DNA of 52,311 bases. It comes from Zetaproteobacteria bacterium (GTDB lineage: Bacteria > Pseudomonadota > Alphaproteobacteria > Micavibrionales > Micavibrionaceae). The stretch is taken from contig NVXI01000006.1 of assembly GCA_002747015.1 (NCBI GenBank), forward strand, positions 132,462 through 184,772, given 5' to 3'. The notes under the pieces were generated by a model. It saw only the letters and a list, made by a program, of their open reading frames with translations. It ran no database searches and was not told the origin of the DNA. This document shows positions 20,401 through 27,091 of the stretch, piece by piece. The position numbers and the translations under genes were made by a program. Every line of letters starts with the position of its first letter. The stretch's first letter is position 1.

Positions 20401-23400
20401 GCGGGCATCTTGGTTGCCTGTGGTCGTGTCATCAAGTTGGTACGAGCCGATGATTAAGTCACCGCCCAGAATAGCCATCGTATTGGCGTCTGTAATATCA
20501 ATACCACCTTGATCACCCATGAAAATACCGAAGCTGTTTGCGCCTGATACTACCGGATTTGCACCAGCAGTAGATCCCAGACCTAAACTCATAGAGTAAG
20601 CGCCTGTTGTTGTTACATTTGTTCCAAGGGCTATGGCATGAGTTCCAGAAATAGTGGCACTACTATGGCCTATTACAATAGAACTATCCGATACAGCGGC
20701 ACTGTCTTCACCGATGGCGATAGAGTTATCTCCAGTTGCAGAAATTCCCCAACCACCAATGGCAACAGATGATGCCCCTGATGCTAAAGATGCTGCGCCC
20801 ATTGCTATACTATCGTTGCCGATAGATGCATCATCCCAATCTGTTCCTAATTGTTGGCCAACGCGGAACGCACCTTTTGATTTATCAAAGAACATACGGG
20901 CATCATGGTTTGCATCGCCGTCATCGGCGAGTTGTGGGGAACCGAAGACAAAATCAGCGGTAGTGTAGGGGACATTAGCATCGATTGAACTTACGACCTC
21001 TGATCCTGCGCCGCCTGTGACTTCGAATATATCTGATGATCCTGATGCCGCACTTGCCGCAGTGAAACAGTTATTACCAGCAGAGTCACAGTAATTATCT
21101 GCGCCGATATCACCAGTTATATCTAGTTCAAGATCTTGCACACCTCCGGTTGAGGCCGCCACTGAGCCAATTGCAACAGTTCCGCCCATTATCACCATTG
21201 TATTTGGCGTGGTTATCTGTCTGTATGTGTTGTCCAGTGACAGACAGATGGAATCAACACCAGCGCCGCTAATCTCACATTGACGCCCCATAGAGATGGA
21301 ATAATTTGCGTTAGCGGCAGCATTACTACCCATGGCAAATGCTCCAATTCCACCTGCTCCACCGTTGCCCAGTGCAACAGAACCTGAACCTGAAGCATAC
21401 CCACCTAGAGAGAATGATGCATACCCAGAGGCAAGTGCGTTTTCACCGGCTGCAAAACTGAATACTCCTATATTGGCTTCGTTCCATGTTGTACCGGACG
21501 CGCCGCCAATACGAAGGGCACGTTTATCTGTGTGCCAGACCATAGCGTTACCAACCCCGCCGTCAAATCCGGCGGTGGTCATTGTTGCTCCCGCATCTAG
21601 AATGTGCATATTTTCTCTTGTGACATGGGTTGTATTATCCGTCCAAAGACCGCCTGCGTTTGCCGCGGTGAAGCAGTTATTACCATCTTCATCACAATAA
21701 TTCGTTGCACCAACTTCACCAGTACTGTCGACGTAGAATTTTTGGTCTGCTGCATTTTCAAATTGTAGGAAATTACCGGTAAATGTACCTGAACCATCTG
21801 CCATATGCATTTGGATAGCGTTGCTAGTCATCGTAGAGCTGCTATGCCCAACTTCCATTAAATTCCCTGTTGTTGCGCTGCTTGAACCCAAGTACATTGC
21901 GCGGCCATTTTGATTGTTCAATGCTACGGAAAGAGCTGTAACACCAGTGTCTGGATTGCTCATTGTGCCTGTGGCAATACCGTATGATTGACCTGTTCCT
22001 ACATCAAAGGCGGTGACACTTATGCCGTATTCATTGCCGCCATTTGAGTAATCTAGGCGCACAAGATTATTGCCCACCACTTCTACGGATGCGGATGGCG
22101 TTACTGTGCCTATACCAAGACTACCACCCATAAGAGCCATTGTGTTGGCTTGAGCAAGGTCAACACTATTTTGATCGCCCATGAATATACCAAGTGAGCT
22201 ATTACCTGATACAGTTGGGTATGTTCCCGTTGCATTCCCTAAGCCAAGTGCAAAAGAATATTGTCCTGTAACATTAGATTCATGTCCTAATGCAAAGCCA
22301 TAAGATCCTGATGTAACTTGTGTATTTGTACCAATCGCAACCGCTCCATATTGTGTAGCTGTTGCCCCTAATCCCATTGCAATAGTATGTGTCCCACTTG
22401 CTGTTGTTTGAGATCCTAAAGCAATAGAGTTTGATCCTGTGGTATCCCATTGTGTGCCTGTGACAGTACCTGCGCGGAATGCCCCTGTAGATTTATCAAA
22501 GAACATGCGTGCATCGTGATTTGCATCACCATCATCGGCCATCTGTGGTGATCCGAACACGAAGTCATCATTTGTGTAATCTCCTGCACTTGCTTTCATA
22601 CGAACAACATTTGCTACAACTTCGAAAATGCCTAGGTTAGATCCACTTGCGCAGGAAGCACTTTCCCAATCGCCTGTGCCATTGTTATAAACAAGGCAGT
22701 CGCCATTGGTAGGGGTGGCAACACTAACGTCGCTTAGATCATTAAGCGCCATGAATGTTGGCGCTGTACCGCCTGATGTGGAACCAACGCGTACACCGCC
22801 ATTTACATCTAATGTTGTTTGCGGATTTGATGTACCAACGCCAACCTGATTTGCGCTGCTCGTACCATAATGAATGCGTCCACCGGTTAAATCTGTCCAA
22901 AGTCCGCTTCCAAGATCTGCTGCGGCGGTACAATTATTACCATCTTCATCACAATAATTCACTGCGCCTATATCACCTGTCACATCAAGCTCAAGGTCTT
23001 GTTCACCGCCAGTAGATGCAGCTGTCTCGGTAGCAGGTACTGCGGAATCAATTACGAGCTTTCCACCAGCCAATAACATTGTATTACTCGATGTTATATC
23101 TACATTACCCTGGTCACCCATAAAAATTCCGAATGATGAAATTCCAGAGACAGTCGGTTCTGTACCGGTAGGAGTTCCTAGACCAAAAGCAAAAGAGTGG
23201 TCTCCACTTGATATTGCGCGTCTACCAATAAACACGCTATTCTCTCCTGTAGCATTACCCCAATAACCTATTTTAACTGAACCTACACCAGATGCTTCGC
23301 CAAGTTCACCAACTGCAAATGATCCAGAGCCAGTAGCGCGAGATGCACGTCCGAATGATGTACTATATTGCCCTGATGCTCTTGATAACCACCCCCCAGA

Positions 23401-25404
23401 AAAACTATAAGCCCCTACATTGGCATCATCCCATTCAGTGCCCGTAGCACTACCTGCGCGGAAGGCGCTTTTGGATTTATCAAAGAACATACGAGAGTCG
23501 TGATTTGCATCTCCATCATCGTCTAATTGCGGGCTGCCGAAGACAAAGTCCTCTGTTGTGTAGCTTCCTGCGCTTGATTTCATGCGTACTACATTTGATA
23601 CAACTTCAAAAATACCCGCGCCTGTGCCGGAGCAAGCTGCATTTTCCCAATCACCTGACACAGTATTATAAACTAAACACTCACCATCTGTAGGAGCAGC
23701 GGCTGCAACATCACCTAGATCATCTAAGTCAGGTACACCGCCGCCAGATCCACCTTGTAAATCTGTAACACAAGACCAGCCCGCGCCATTATTCCATTCC
23801 AGTTTTTGTGAAGAGGTACAATTCAAGGCGGGGCCTAATTGATCGCCATTTACATTAATGACATTGCCAGCATTAATATTGCCACTTGCAGTGATGTCAG
23901 AACCGCCAATATCTCCCGTGACATCGAGCGCTCCTGTAATATCAACATTATCGCCAATAGCAACATTTCCGGCTGAGTTTGATATTGTTCCTTGTGCGTT
24001 TAAAGTGCCGGCCAGGGTAGTTGCCCCATCGACATTAAGCGTTGTGTCAAAGTCTACGGCACCTGTCGCATCGAGTGTCGTAACTGTTGTACCAGCAAGG
24101 GTGGATGCTCCATCGACATTAAGGGTCGTGTCGAAGTCTACCGCACCTGTTGCATTTAACGCGCTTAACGTTGTGGTTCCTGTCACATTAAGAGTAGAGC
24201 CAAGTGTTGCGGCACCGTCTGCATTGAATGTTGAGTCAAAATCAACAGCACCGGTTGCATTTAACGCAGTAAGGCTTGTTGCGCCTGTAACACCGAGTGT
24301 ACCGCCAACTGTTGCATTGCCTGATGCACTCAGATCAGCGCTCGATAAATCCCCTGTGGCCGCGATATTACCAACAACGTCCAGAGCTTCTGATGGCGTA
24401 CTTGTTCCGATGCCAACTTGAAATGTTCCTGTGTCGTAATAAATGTCATCCCCTGTACCGTTTTGCCATGCACCATTGCCGCCGATTGCAACCCAGCCTG
24501 TTGGATCGTCACACAGTTCAAGAAAATCAGGGTCTGCGCTGGTATTGATGCGGATTAATCCATCATTCGCTCCGTTACAAGTGATGAGAGTTGCATCATT
24601 GGGAAATAACATTGAGGCGGCACCTAGAGCCAAGGCCGCACTACTGCCAGTTAAGTCAATACCCGCTGTAAAGGATGCCGCGCCTGTAATTTCTAAATTC
24701 TTGCTTATTTCCGCGGTTGTAGGGTCACCGCTTTTTATATTCCATAAGCCATCCGCGGCGGCTGTCGCCGTTGCATAAGTATATTCAACAACAAGATCAT
24801 CGCCGGTTTTTGCGATTGCAGGGCTTGCGCCGCCTGTACATGTTGTGTTGAATGTTTGATCGGGGCCGGCAGAAATAATGGCGATAACTGTATATGTTTC
24901 ATCAGTGGGGCTGCCATTTCCATCGAGGCGATTATTTGTACCGCTTGCATCGATATCACAAGCAATCGAATCAGTCGTAGAACCAGCGTCCCATGCGCAG
25001 TATCCATATTCTGTGCCCCATGGGTCAATGTGAGAAGAGGCGACCTCACCAGGAAGAAACCCACCGCCTACTGGGCCAAGGCCGGAGGCATCTGCAAATT
25101 CTAATGGCTCTACAAAACCATCACCATCACAATCACCTGCGCTGGCTAACTCTGTAGCTTCCAGTAAAGCAAGGTGGGATGCAATGGCCATTTCGCTTTC
25201 GGCCTGTGTACGGCTTTGAATCTCGACCATTGTGCTTAAGGGGCCGCGCATTGTTGACATGATGGCTGTTCCAAGCAATCCAACAATTGCAACTGCGCCA
25301 AACAAGACAAAAAAGATGTTACCATTTTGATTGTTTTTTAGATCAGACAGGTTTTCTTTTGCATGTTTTTTATAACGCAGATAAGAACGTATCTTTCTAA
25401 GCAT
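11434..25404 (-). CDS. giant (about 4656 aa) mosaic fibre protein: pilin-like anchor, head repeats, S74 chaperone, C-terminal membrane helix
   Basis: ATG 25404 is chosen over the upstream in-frame start at 25455 because AGGGGGA lies at correct spacing. Residues about 28-53 form a membrane segment (NIFFVLFGAVAIVGLLG) after a basic stretch, like TadE/TadG or pseudopilins. Residues about 90-190 contain DPWGTEYGY and 'YTVIAIISAGPDQ', recalling the GspG-type pseudopilin C-domain. Then come GAVDFDTTLNVDGA-type beta repeats, six blocks of connector (RMFFDKSK-AFRAG) plus YadA-like heads, and five long NTAIG-x-x-AL arrays, each bounded by INDLSD-type and TTSN-x-LNIG motifs. The end is an S74 chaperone with SDKRLK (Ser4499, Lys4504 dyad), YGVMAQEIERVFPELV, a coiled coil, a membrane helix at about 4629-4649 and the tail RRKGARS. 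Family knowledge: S74 domains trimerise fibres and then cleave themselves off. Trimeric surface fibre is inferred. It is several times longer than usual S74 fibres, and the frame is intact. Confidence 0.9.
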   Translation of the reverse strand: MLRKIRSYLRYKKHAKENLSDLKNNQNGNIFFVLFGAVAIVGLLGTAIMSTMRGPLSTMVEIQSRTQAESEMAIASHLALLEATELASAGDCDGDGFVEPLEFADASGLGPVGGGFLPGEVASSHIDPWGTEYGYCAWDAGSTTDSIACDIDASGTNNRLDGNGSPTDETYTVIAIISAGPDQTFNTTCTGGASPAIAKTGDDLVVEYTYATATAAADGLWNIKSGDPTTAEISKNLEITGAASFTAGIDLTGSSAALALGAASMLFPNDATLITCNGANDGLIRINTSADPDFLELCDDPTGWVAIGGNGAWQNGTGDDIYYDTGTFQVGIGTSTPSEALDVVGNIAATGDLSSADLSASGNATVGGTLGVTGATSLTALNATGAVDFDSTFNADGAATLGSTLNVTGTTTLSALNATGAVDFDTTLNVDGASTLAGTTVTTLDATGAVDFDTTLNVDGATTLAGTLNAQGTISNSAGNVAIGDNVDITGALDVTGDIGGSDITASGNINAGNVINVNGDQLGPALNCTSSQKLEWNNGAGWSCVTDLQGGSGGGVPDLDDLGDVAAAAPTDGECLVYNTVSGDWENAACSGTGAGIFEVVSNVVRMKSSAGSYTTEDFVFGSPQLDDDGDANHDSRMFFDKSKSAFRAGSATGTEWDDANVGAYSFSGGWLSRASGQYSTSFGRASRATGSGSFAVGELGEASGVGSVKIGYWGNATGENSVFIGRRAISSGDHSFAFGLGTPTGTEPTVSGISSFGIFMGDQGNVDITSSNTMLLAGGKLVIDSAVPATETAASTGGEQDLELDVTGDIGAVNYCDEDGNNCTAAADLGSGLWTDLTGGRIHYGTSSANQVGVGTSNPQTTLDVNGGVRVGSTSGGTAPTFMALNDLSDVSVATPTNGDCLVYNNGTGDWESASCASGSNLGIFEVVANVVRMKASAGDYTNDDFVFGSPQMADDGDANHDARMFFDKSTGAFRAGTVTGTQWDTTGSNSIALGSQTTASGTHTIAMGLGATATQYGAVAIGTNTQVTSGSYGFALGHESNVTGQYSFALGLGNATGTYPTVSGNSSLGIFMGDQNSVDLAQANTMALMGGSLGIGTVTPSASVEVVGNNLVRLDYSNGGNEYGISVTAFDVGTGQSYGIATGTMSNPDTGVTALSVALNNQNGRAMYLGSSSATTGNLMEVGHSSSTMTSNAIQMHMADGSGTFTGNFLQFENAADQKFYVDSTGEVGATNYCDEDGNNCFTAANAGGLWTDNTTHVTRENMHILDAGATMTTAGFDGGVGNAMVWHTDKRALRIGGASGTTWNEANIGVFSFAAGENALASGYASFSLGGYASGSGSVALGNGGAGGIGAFAMGSNAAANANYSISMGRQCEISGAGVDSICLSLDNTYRQITTPNTMVIMGGTVAIGSVAASTGGVQDLELDITGDIGADNYCDSAGNNCFTAASAASGSSDIFEVTGGAGSEVVSSIDANVPYTTADFVFGSPQLADDGDANHDARMFFDKSKGAFRVGQQLGTDWDDASIGNDSIAMGAASLASGASSVAIGGWGISATGDNSIAIGEDSAAVSDSSIVIGHSSATISGTHAIALGTNVTTTGAYSMSLGLGSTAGANPVVSGANSFGIFMGDQGGIDITDANTMAILGGDLIIGSYQLDDTTTGNQDARMFFDVSKGAFRAGNVTGAEWDDANVGTRSIAMGVGNSASGDNSTALGGFNSAPGYFSTVMGRDSTASGDYSTVMGRNNRASGIYSTAMGYGAMAGSGTVDGTSTLGAGHGHHTFAVGLQSASQATRPVITGDRSAVFFFDGNTTNANSTYDFTDSDKLAIIGGEFQIDDVSASANKGCIRYNSANTKIEFSHDCSTYTEFGTVAAGALDIDDLGDARHDTDDYSSLFLGNGAGANDDGVSRENTGVGFQALTTNTSGDQNTAVGHRALALNLTGNNNSAFGRNALEANTNGISNTAIGLSALARNTTGDQNAAIGSQTMYYNQSGVNNVAIGNGAGRGASTSSDINNNVILGYNAGNVVLTGADDNVMIGYQAGLTVTTGASNILIGSGVDTPLVTTSNYLNIGNVITGDMSTGDLAVIGTAALAMPSGTTAQRPGTAVNGMVRYNTTINKLEAYENSTWASGVGAINDLSDGYTDYVTDFNLFMGSGAGSSILVGGQENIAIGQNAGTAITTGDYNVLIGLNAGTAITTGFNNVALGRNSLDANITGWQNTAIGSSALGTNTGVENTATGASTLFSNSSGSFNSAYGVQAMWGNTNGSSNTVMGHQALRYASPVNNTVAIGRRAGTGVNGVTTFDNAVLLGHGSGQALTTGDNNLFVGYQAGDLTTTGADNIIIGYDIDAPLATTSNYLNIGGVITGDMSTGDIAVIGTAALALPSGTTAQRPGTGVNGMTRYNSTTNQIEGYENGGWVSMGGGAGASAINDLSDGYTDYATDFNLFMGSGAGASIASGGIQNVFIGQNSGTATTTGDYNTALGYNTFAANTSGINNSATGNRALEANTTGDANTAIGDSALRTNTTGDENIAIGASALRTNVAKSRNTAIGHNAMFYADSTASASNAYNTAVGFQALYGSTTATNNTGTYNTAIGGRSLDTNTSGGYNTAIGADTLGNNTTGGFNTAQGYLSLGSNTVADRNTAVGYGSLQTNIALSRNTAFGYEAMRYANNSSTPGNSYNTALGYIALRGSPTPTNNTGTNNTAIGASALSSNTSGDDNTAVGTNALLNSTTGWANVAIGRALLSNTTGNQNIAIGGYALDQNVSAEYNIAVGYGALQQSITGVGNTAVGHSAYSGNTGGHFGTAVGYTALGAITGGRNTALGFSAGLGVAASSAVVDNVFVGFKAGEAVLTGADNNTFLGTNAGLTVTTGASNILIGSGVDTPLVTTSNYLNIGGVITGDMSTGDLAVIGTAALALPSGTTAQRPGTGVNGMTRYNSTTNQLEGYENGSWVGMGAGAGASAINDLSDAATDYATDFNMFMGSGAGAGILAGGQNNLFVGQNAGAITTTGDYNIALGINTLQANLTGVNNVAIGAAALSAHTGGYSIGIGRQALNNSTTGTNIGIGDSALYSTIGGSNNTAMGYNTMYSNTIGSNNTAIGHLTLSSNVAKSRNTAIGYEAMRYADSVAGTANGNNTALGYQALMGSITAANNTGTSNTAIGTLALSSTTSGFENTAVGSAALNSLTWGTSNVAVGWASLGTATGGGRNTAIGNRTLNNLTSGSNNTALGYESGDLTTTGDGNIFIGDGVNAPLITTSNHLNIGNTIYGDLANDYVGIGVDTPLEELHIRKSDAADPPIIQVQNDAAFGAAGIRLMRNSTKDGTAFVGFGNSNSDNEWSMGIRGSDIDFAIWDSDTGDVNRFEIDATTGYVGLGDFSSDIIDSALHIASGDIRLDGGAANEAGCLRFNDTADELEYSDDCSTFTAINSLGGSSIFELNSGVVRNTGDHTTEDFVFGSPQLADDADPNHDARMFFDKSKGAFRAGSATGAQWDDANVGTNSVAMAGSSIASGTNSIAIGSGNTASNARAIAIGSFSNASGQDAIALGNYNAASGYRSVGIGYDSDPAGSYSTTLGRKVRTTGTATESLAIGLGDAAGVAPQVSAANSFGIFMGDQSGVDLTDANTVSFMGASGGFGIGTVAPSNPLHVLDGTGTYQMRLGYDASEYTQLGTNSSGTFYINTPSGGVTLSATGGDINLNPSYNGDVNITATAGSWQPGGTGEKNFFNVSIGTGPLAAATDAKIINATGTFSRDLGAPLTTTGAWTTMELGATFGAGTNDTYNGSAPMVGLKVSPTVNVNTASTTGYSAIFADVTETSISATGDNRLLDLRVGGTTLFAINNTGATAIGSGTVSTGGVQNLELDVTGDIGADNYCDADGNNCTAATALGGAPAGADTEIQFNNAGAMGASDQLNLRLSGGDQKIFLGDMATDEVVISHSSGVGYSGSLNVFNDNQSQTGAIHTANSSYSSPTDKNFQYGLINVTNRDANWDTSPVAMISGDYLAGIGFAGMTTTSLGSTVVLGAAIHGYVDDTVSSSVLPTSLVFSTTATNSASLTERMKIDSSGNMGIGDFSSDTLESSLHIASGDIRLDGGAANEAGCLRFDDTTDKIQFSHDCSTFSDMSSGGANAINDLSDAATDYVTDHNMFMGSNAGAAIASGGQSNIFIGESAGESTTTGDDNVAIGYRALRTNVGKTQNTAIGFEAMRYADSTTSGTSANNTAVGYYALHGNSIAANNTGTGNTAIGSRTLTNVTSGNDNTSLGDNSGSIVTTGDDNVMIGKSSGSNIITASDNIAIGSGALSEAGDNSGNTAIGHNAGGGNGATTAITTSTLLGYFAGKSGTGANLTVSASTLLGYNAGGGGNPGAKTITNSVFIGSNAGTPSTAETLTATDMVAIGNDVLTGNSTVTQGVVIGYQAGNLLNGNNNTMIGYQAGDSVTTGTDNILIGHSADTPLATTSNHLNIGGLIYGDLAGGEVGIGTAAPDSALHVVGDIRFTGVLIDISDKRLKTDIKPLSDTGTLLDKLDQITGYSFRMKNDTKGQIEYGVMAQEIERVFPELVQTADDEMGTKSVSYLGLIAPMIEATKELKAENDALKAKIDARDDRFTAMEARMASFEENMNGMKSHTGYDFKDGVICLLALLVILGSLGGVLIIRRKGARS
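16450..16815 (-). repeat. long intragenic repeat, copy A
   Basis: This segment of the giant fibre gene encodes the end of one block and the start of the next: TTSNYLNIG, GDMSTGDLAVIGTAAL, PSGTTAQRPGTGVNGM and the INDLSD opening. It is closely matched at 18058-18418 and 18946-19286. Over much of its length the DNA differs mostly at third positions, so it is an internal duplication under protein-level constraint. Confidence 0.8.
18058..18418 (-). repeat. long intragenic repeat, copy B
   Basis: Second copy of the block-junction segment. It carries GDMSTGDIAVIGTAAL, QRPGTGVNGM and AINDLSDGYTDYATDF. The downstream edge diverges from copies A and C after the LNIG motif (DAPLATTSNY rather than DTPLVTTSNY). 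Confidence 0.8.
18946..19286 (-). repeat. long intragenic repeat, copy C
   Basis: Third copy of the block-junction segment, with PSGTTAQRPGTAVNGM and AINDLSDGYTDYVTDF. It shares the SGVDTPLVTTSNYLNIG edge with copy A. The linker after the AVNGM motif is shorter than in copies A and B. Confidence 0.78.
23990..24290 (-). repeat. tandem GAVDFDTTLNVDGA-type repeats
   Basis: Within the giant fibre gene, imperfect tandem units of about 60-75 nt encode LNATGAVDFD, then TTLNVDGA or STFNADGA, then TLAGT or TLGST. At least three units are visible. They form a low-complexity beta-rich stalk between the pseudopilin-like region and the first head block. Such runs are typical of phage tail-fibre-like shafts. 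Confidence 0.75.
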
Positions 25405-25439
25405 AGTATTTAGTCCCCCTGAAAACAGCACAGATAAAA

Positions 25440-25490
25440 AATACTCAAGCAACACGATTATAAAATGCGCAAAGTTTTTTTTAATATACT
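25440..25490 (-). promoter_or_regulatory. putative promoter of the fibre operon
   Basis: On the minus strand a perfect TATAAT lies at 25462-25457, which would give a leader of about 45 nt before ATG 25404. The -35 position falls in an A-rich run and has no good TTGACA match. It is the only strong -10 I see in the gap between the kinase gene and the giant gene. Weak evidence. Confidence 0.35.
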
Positions 25491-25593
25491 TGTGCCCTCA
25501 CATTATGAAGGGAAATGGTTTATAAAACCTTACGGTTTCAGTGTTTTACACAGATTTTTATGGGGATATGTGGATAATTTATATGAAAGTGCT

Positions 25594-26946
25594 TCAAATA
25601 TTAATATCAAATTTTTTGAGGCTTTGGCTTTGGGTCTCTCGTAATTTATCAAGGCTGAACCCGTCAATAAGTTCATTAAACACCTGATGCCAGTTGATTT
25701 CAGCCTTTAAATGCAGGAATAAAGAGCCAAGCCCCAATGCCGCGCGATCCATAAATACGAATTCGCGGGGCACTTGTATGCTACCTAGTTCACGAAGTTT
25801 TTTATGTACTTTTTCTGCTGTTTCGCGTCCGTATATACCCTCTGTTACGACACCAATAGGGCGGACTTTATCTTCTAAAATTGGGCCGTATAAGAACTTA
25901 GCCCAGATATTTAAAGTTTCGATTTGCTCTTTGTTCAAATCTTTAAACCCCCATGTTTTATAAGCATGGGCAGCTAAGTCAAAATCATCGTTTTGTAAGG
26001 CGTGGTAGAGGTCGATAACGCCACCAATAAATTCAACAGGGAAAATGCGTACGCAACCAAAGTCTAGTAAATTTATTGAAAGATCATCGCGCACAGTATA
26101 GTTGCCCATATGTGGGTCGCCGTGAATAATGCCGTAACGATATAGGGGGACATACCATGCTCGAAACATGTTCATGGCAATGGTGTTACGTGTTTGTGTG
26201 TCTTCCTCGATATAGCCCATAATAGGATTGCCATCCAGCCATGTACTGGTCAGGAGGCGGTCTGTTGAAAGGCTATCAATGACTTGCGGGACATGTACGT
26301 GTTTTTCATCTCTTAAGATATAGTGGTATAATTTTGTATATTTTGCTTCTAGGTTATAATCTAGTTCTTCACGCAGGCGCTCGGATAGTTCACTATGAAT
26401 TTGACTTGTTTTAATGGCCTTGTCGTATTTTTCGTAAAGTGAAAATATGATTTTCAACTGGTTTAAATCAGCATCAATAGCAGAATGCATGTCCGGATAT
26501 TGTAGCTTACATGCCAGATGTTGTTGGTCATGTGAGACGGCTTTATGTACTTGACCGAGGCTTGCCGCTGCTGCTGCTTCTCGCTCAAATGATGCAAATT
26601 TGTCTGCCCAGTTAGTGCCGAGTTCGGCCTTCATACGTCTGCGGACAAAGGGCCACCCCATTGGTGGGGCGTTGCATTGGAGTTGTTGAAACTCTGCTGC
26701 GTATTCTTTAGGTAGGGCTTCAGGGATTGTTGCCAAAATTTGGCCAACCTTCATGAGGGGGCCTTTAAGGTTTCCCAAAGACTTCATGAGCTTACCGGCG
26801 TGTTCTTCGCGTGCGATATCCATACCGAAATATTTTTCACCAGCGAGTTTCAGTGCCAAATTGGCCATACTGCCTGATACACGGCCGTAGCGCGCGACGC
26901 GTTTACCGAGTGTGTTTTTCTCAAACTGATGCTCTTTTATGCTCAT
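25594..26946 (-). CDS. ABC1/AarF/UbiB-family atypical kinase
   Basis: About 450 residues; ATG 26946 is used rather than GTG 26952. The N-terminal part has the family's KxGQ signature (LMKVGQILATIPEALPKEY), which replaces the glycine-rich loop of ordinary kinases. Further on are an ExD-type segment (REELDYNLEA), the catalytic loop HGDPHMGN and the metal-binding DFGC. These features define the ABC1/ADCK/UbiB family, whose members support ubiquinone biosynthesis or lipid homeostasis. The C-terminus lacks the two transmembrane helices usual in UbiB itself, so it is closer to the ABC1/AarF-type paralogues than to canonical ubiB. It lies upstream of the giant fibre gene on the same strand, but the 190-bp gap with its own -10 suggests separate transcription. 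Confidence 0.88.
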   Translation of the reverse strand: MSIKEHQFEKNTLGKRVARYGRVSGSMANLALKLAGEKYFGMDIAREEHAGKLMKSLGNLKGPLMKVGQILATIPEALPKEYAAEFQQLQCNAPPMGWPFVRRRMKAELGTNWADKFASFEREAAAAASLGQVHKAVSHDQQHLACKLQYPDMHSAIDADLNQLKIIFSLYEKYDKAIKTSQIHSELSERLREELDYNLEAKYTKLYHYILRDEKHVHVPQVIDSLSTDRLLTSTWLDGNPIMGYIEEDTQTRNTIAMNMFRAWYVPLYRYGIIHGDPHMGNYTVRDDLSINLLDFGCVRIFPVEFIGGVIDLYHALQNDDFDLAAHAYKTWGFKDLNKEQIETLNIWAKFLYGPILEDKVRPIGVVTEGIYGRETAEKVHKKLRELGSIQVPREFVFMDRAALGLGSLFLHLKAEINWHQVFNELIDGFSLDKLRETQSQSLKKFDINI

Positions 26947-27091
26947 AAGCACAACTGTTAAGGCTATGTCGTGTAAAAGTCTAGTATCTTTTTTTGTGTA
27001 TCTGTTCGTTTTTCTTAGACTGCTCTAGACAAAAGCCCCGTTTTCATGGTGAAATTACACTGAATTGGTTTAATTATTTGTGGTTTTTGTT

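Noticed and set aside
11434..25404. Many plus-strand ORFs of 60-190 codons inside the giant fibre gene, for example 23858-24421 and 13850-14377
   Set aside because: They are antisense shadows of a repetitive coding sequence; their proteins are rich in Val, Pro and Ala, lack ribosome sites and repeat wherever the sense repeats recur.
3109..25404. A prophage tail-fibre region
   Set aside because: Despite S74 and fibre repeats, no capsid, portal, terminase, baseplate or integrase genes flank it, and the neighbours are chromosomal genes.
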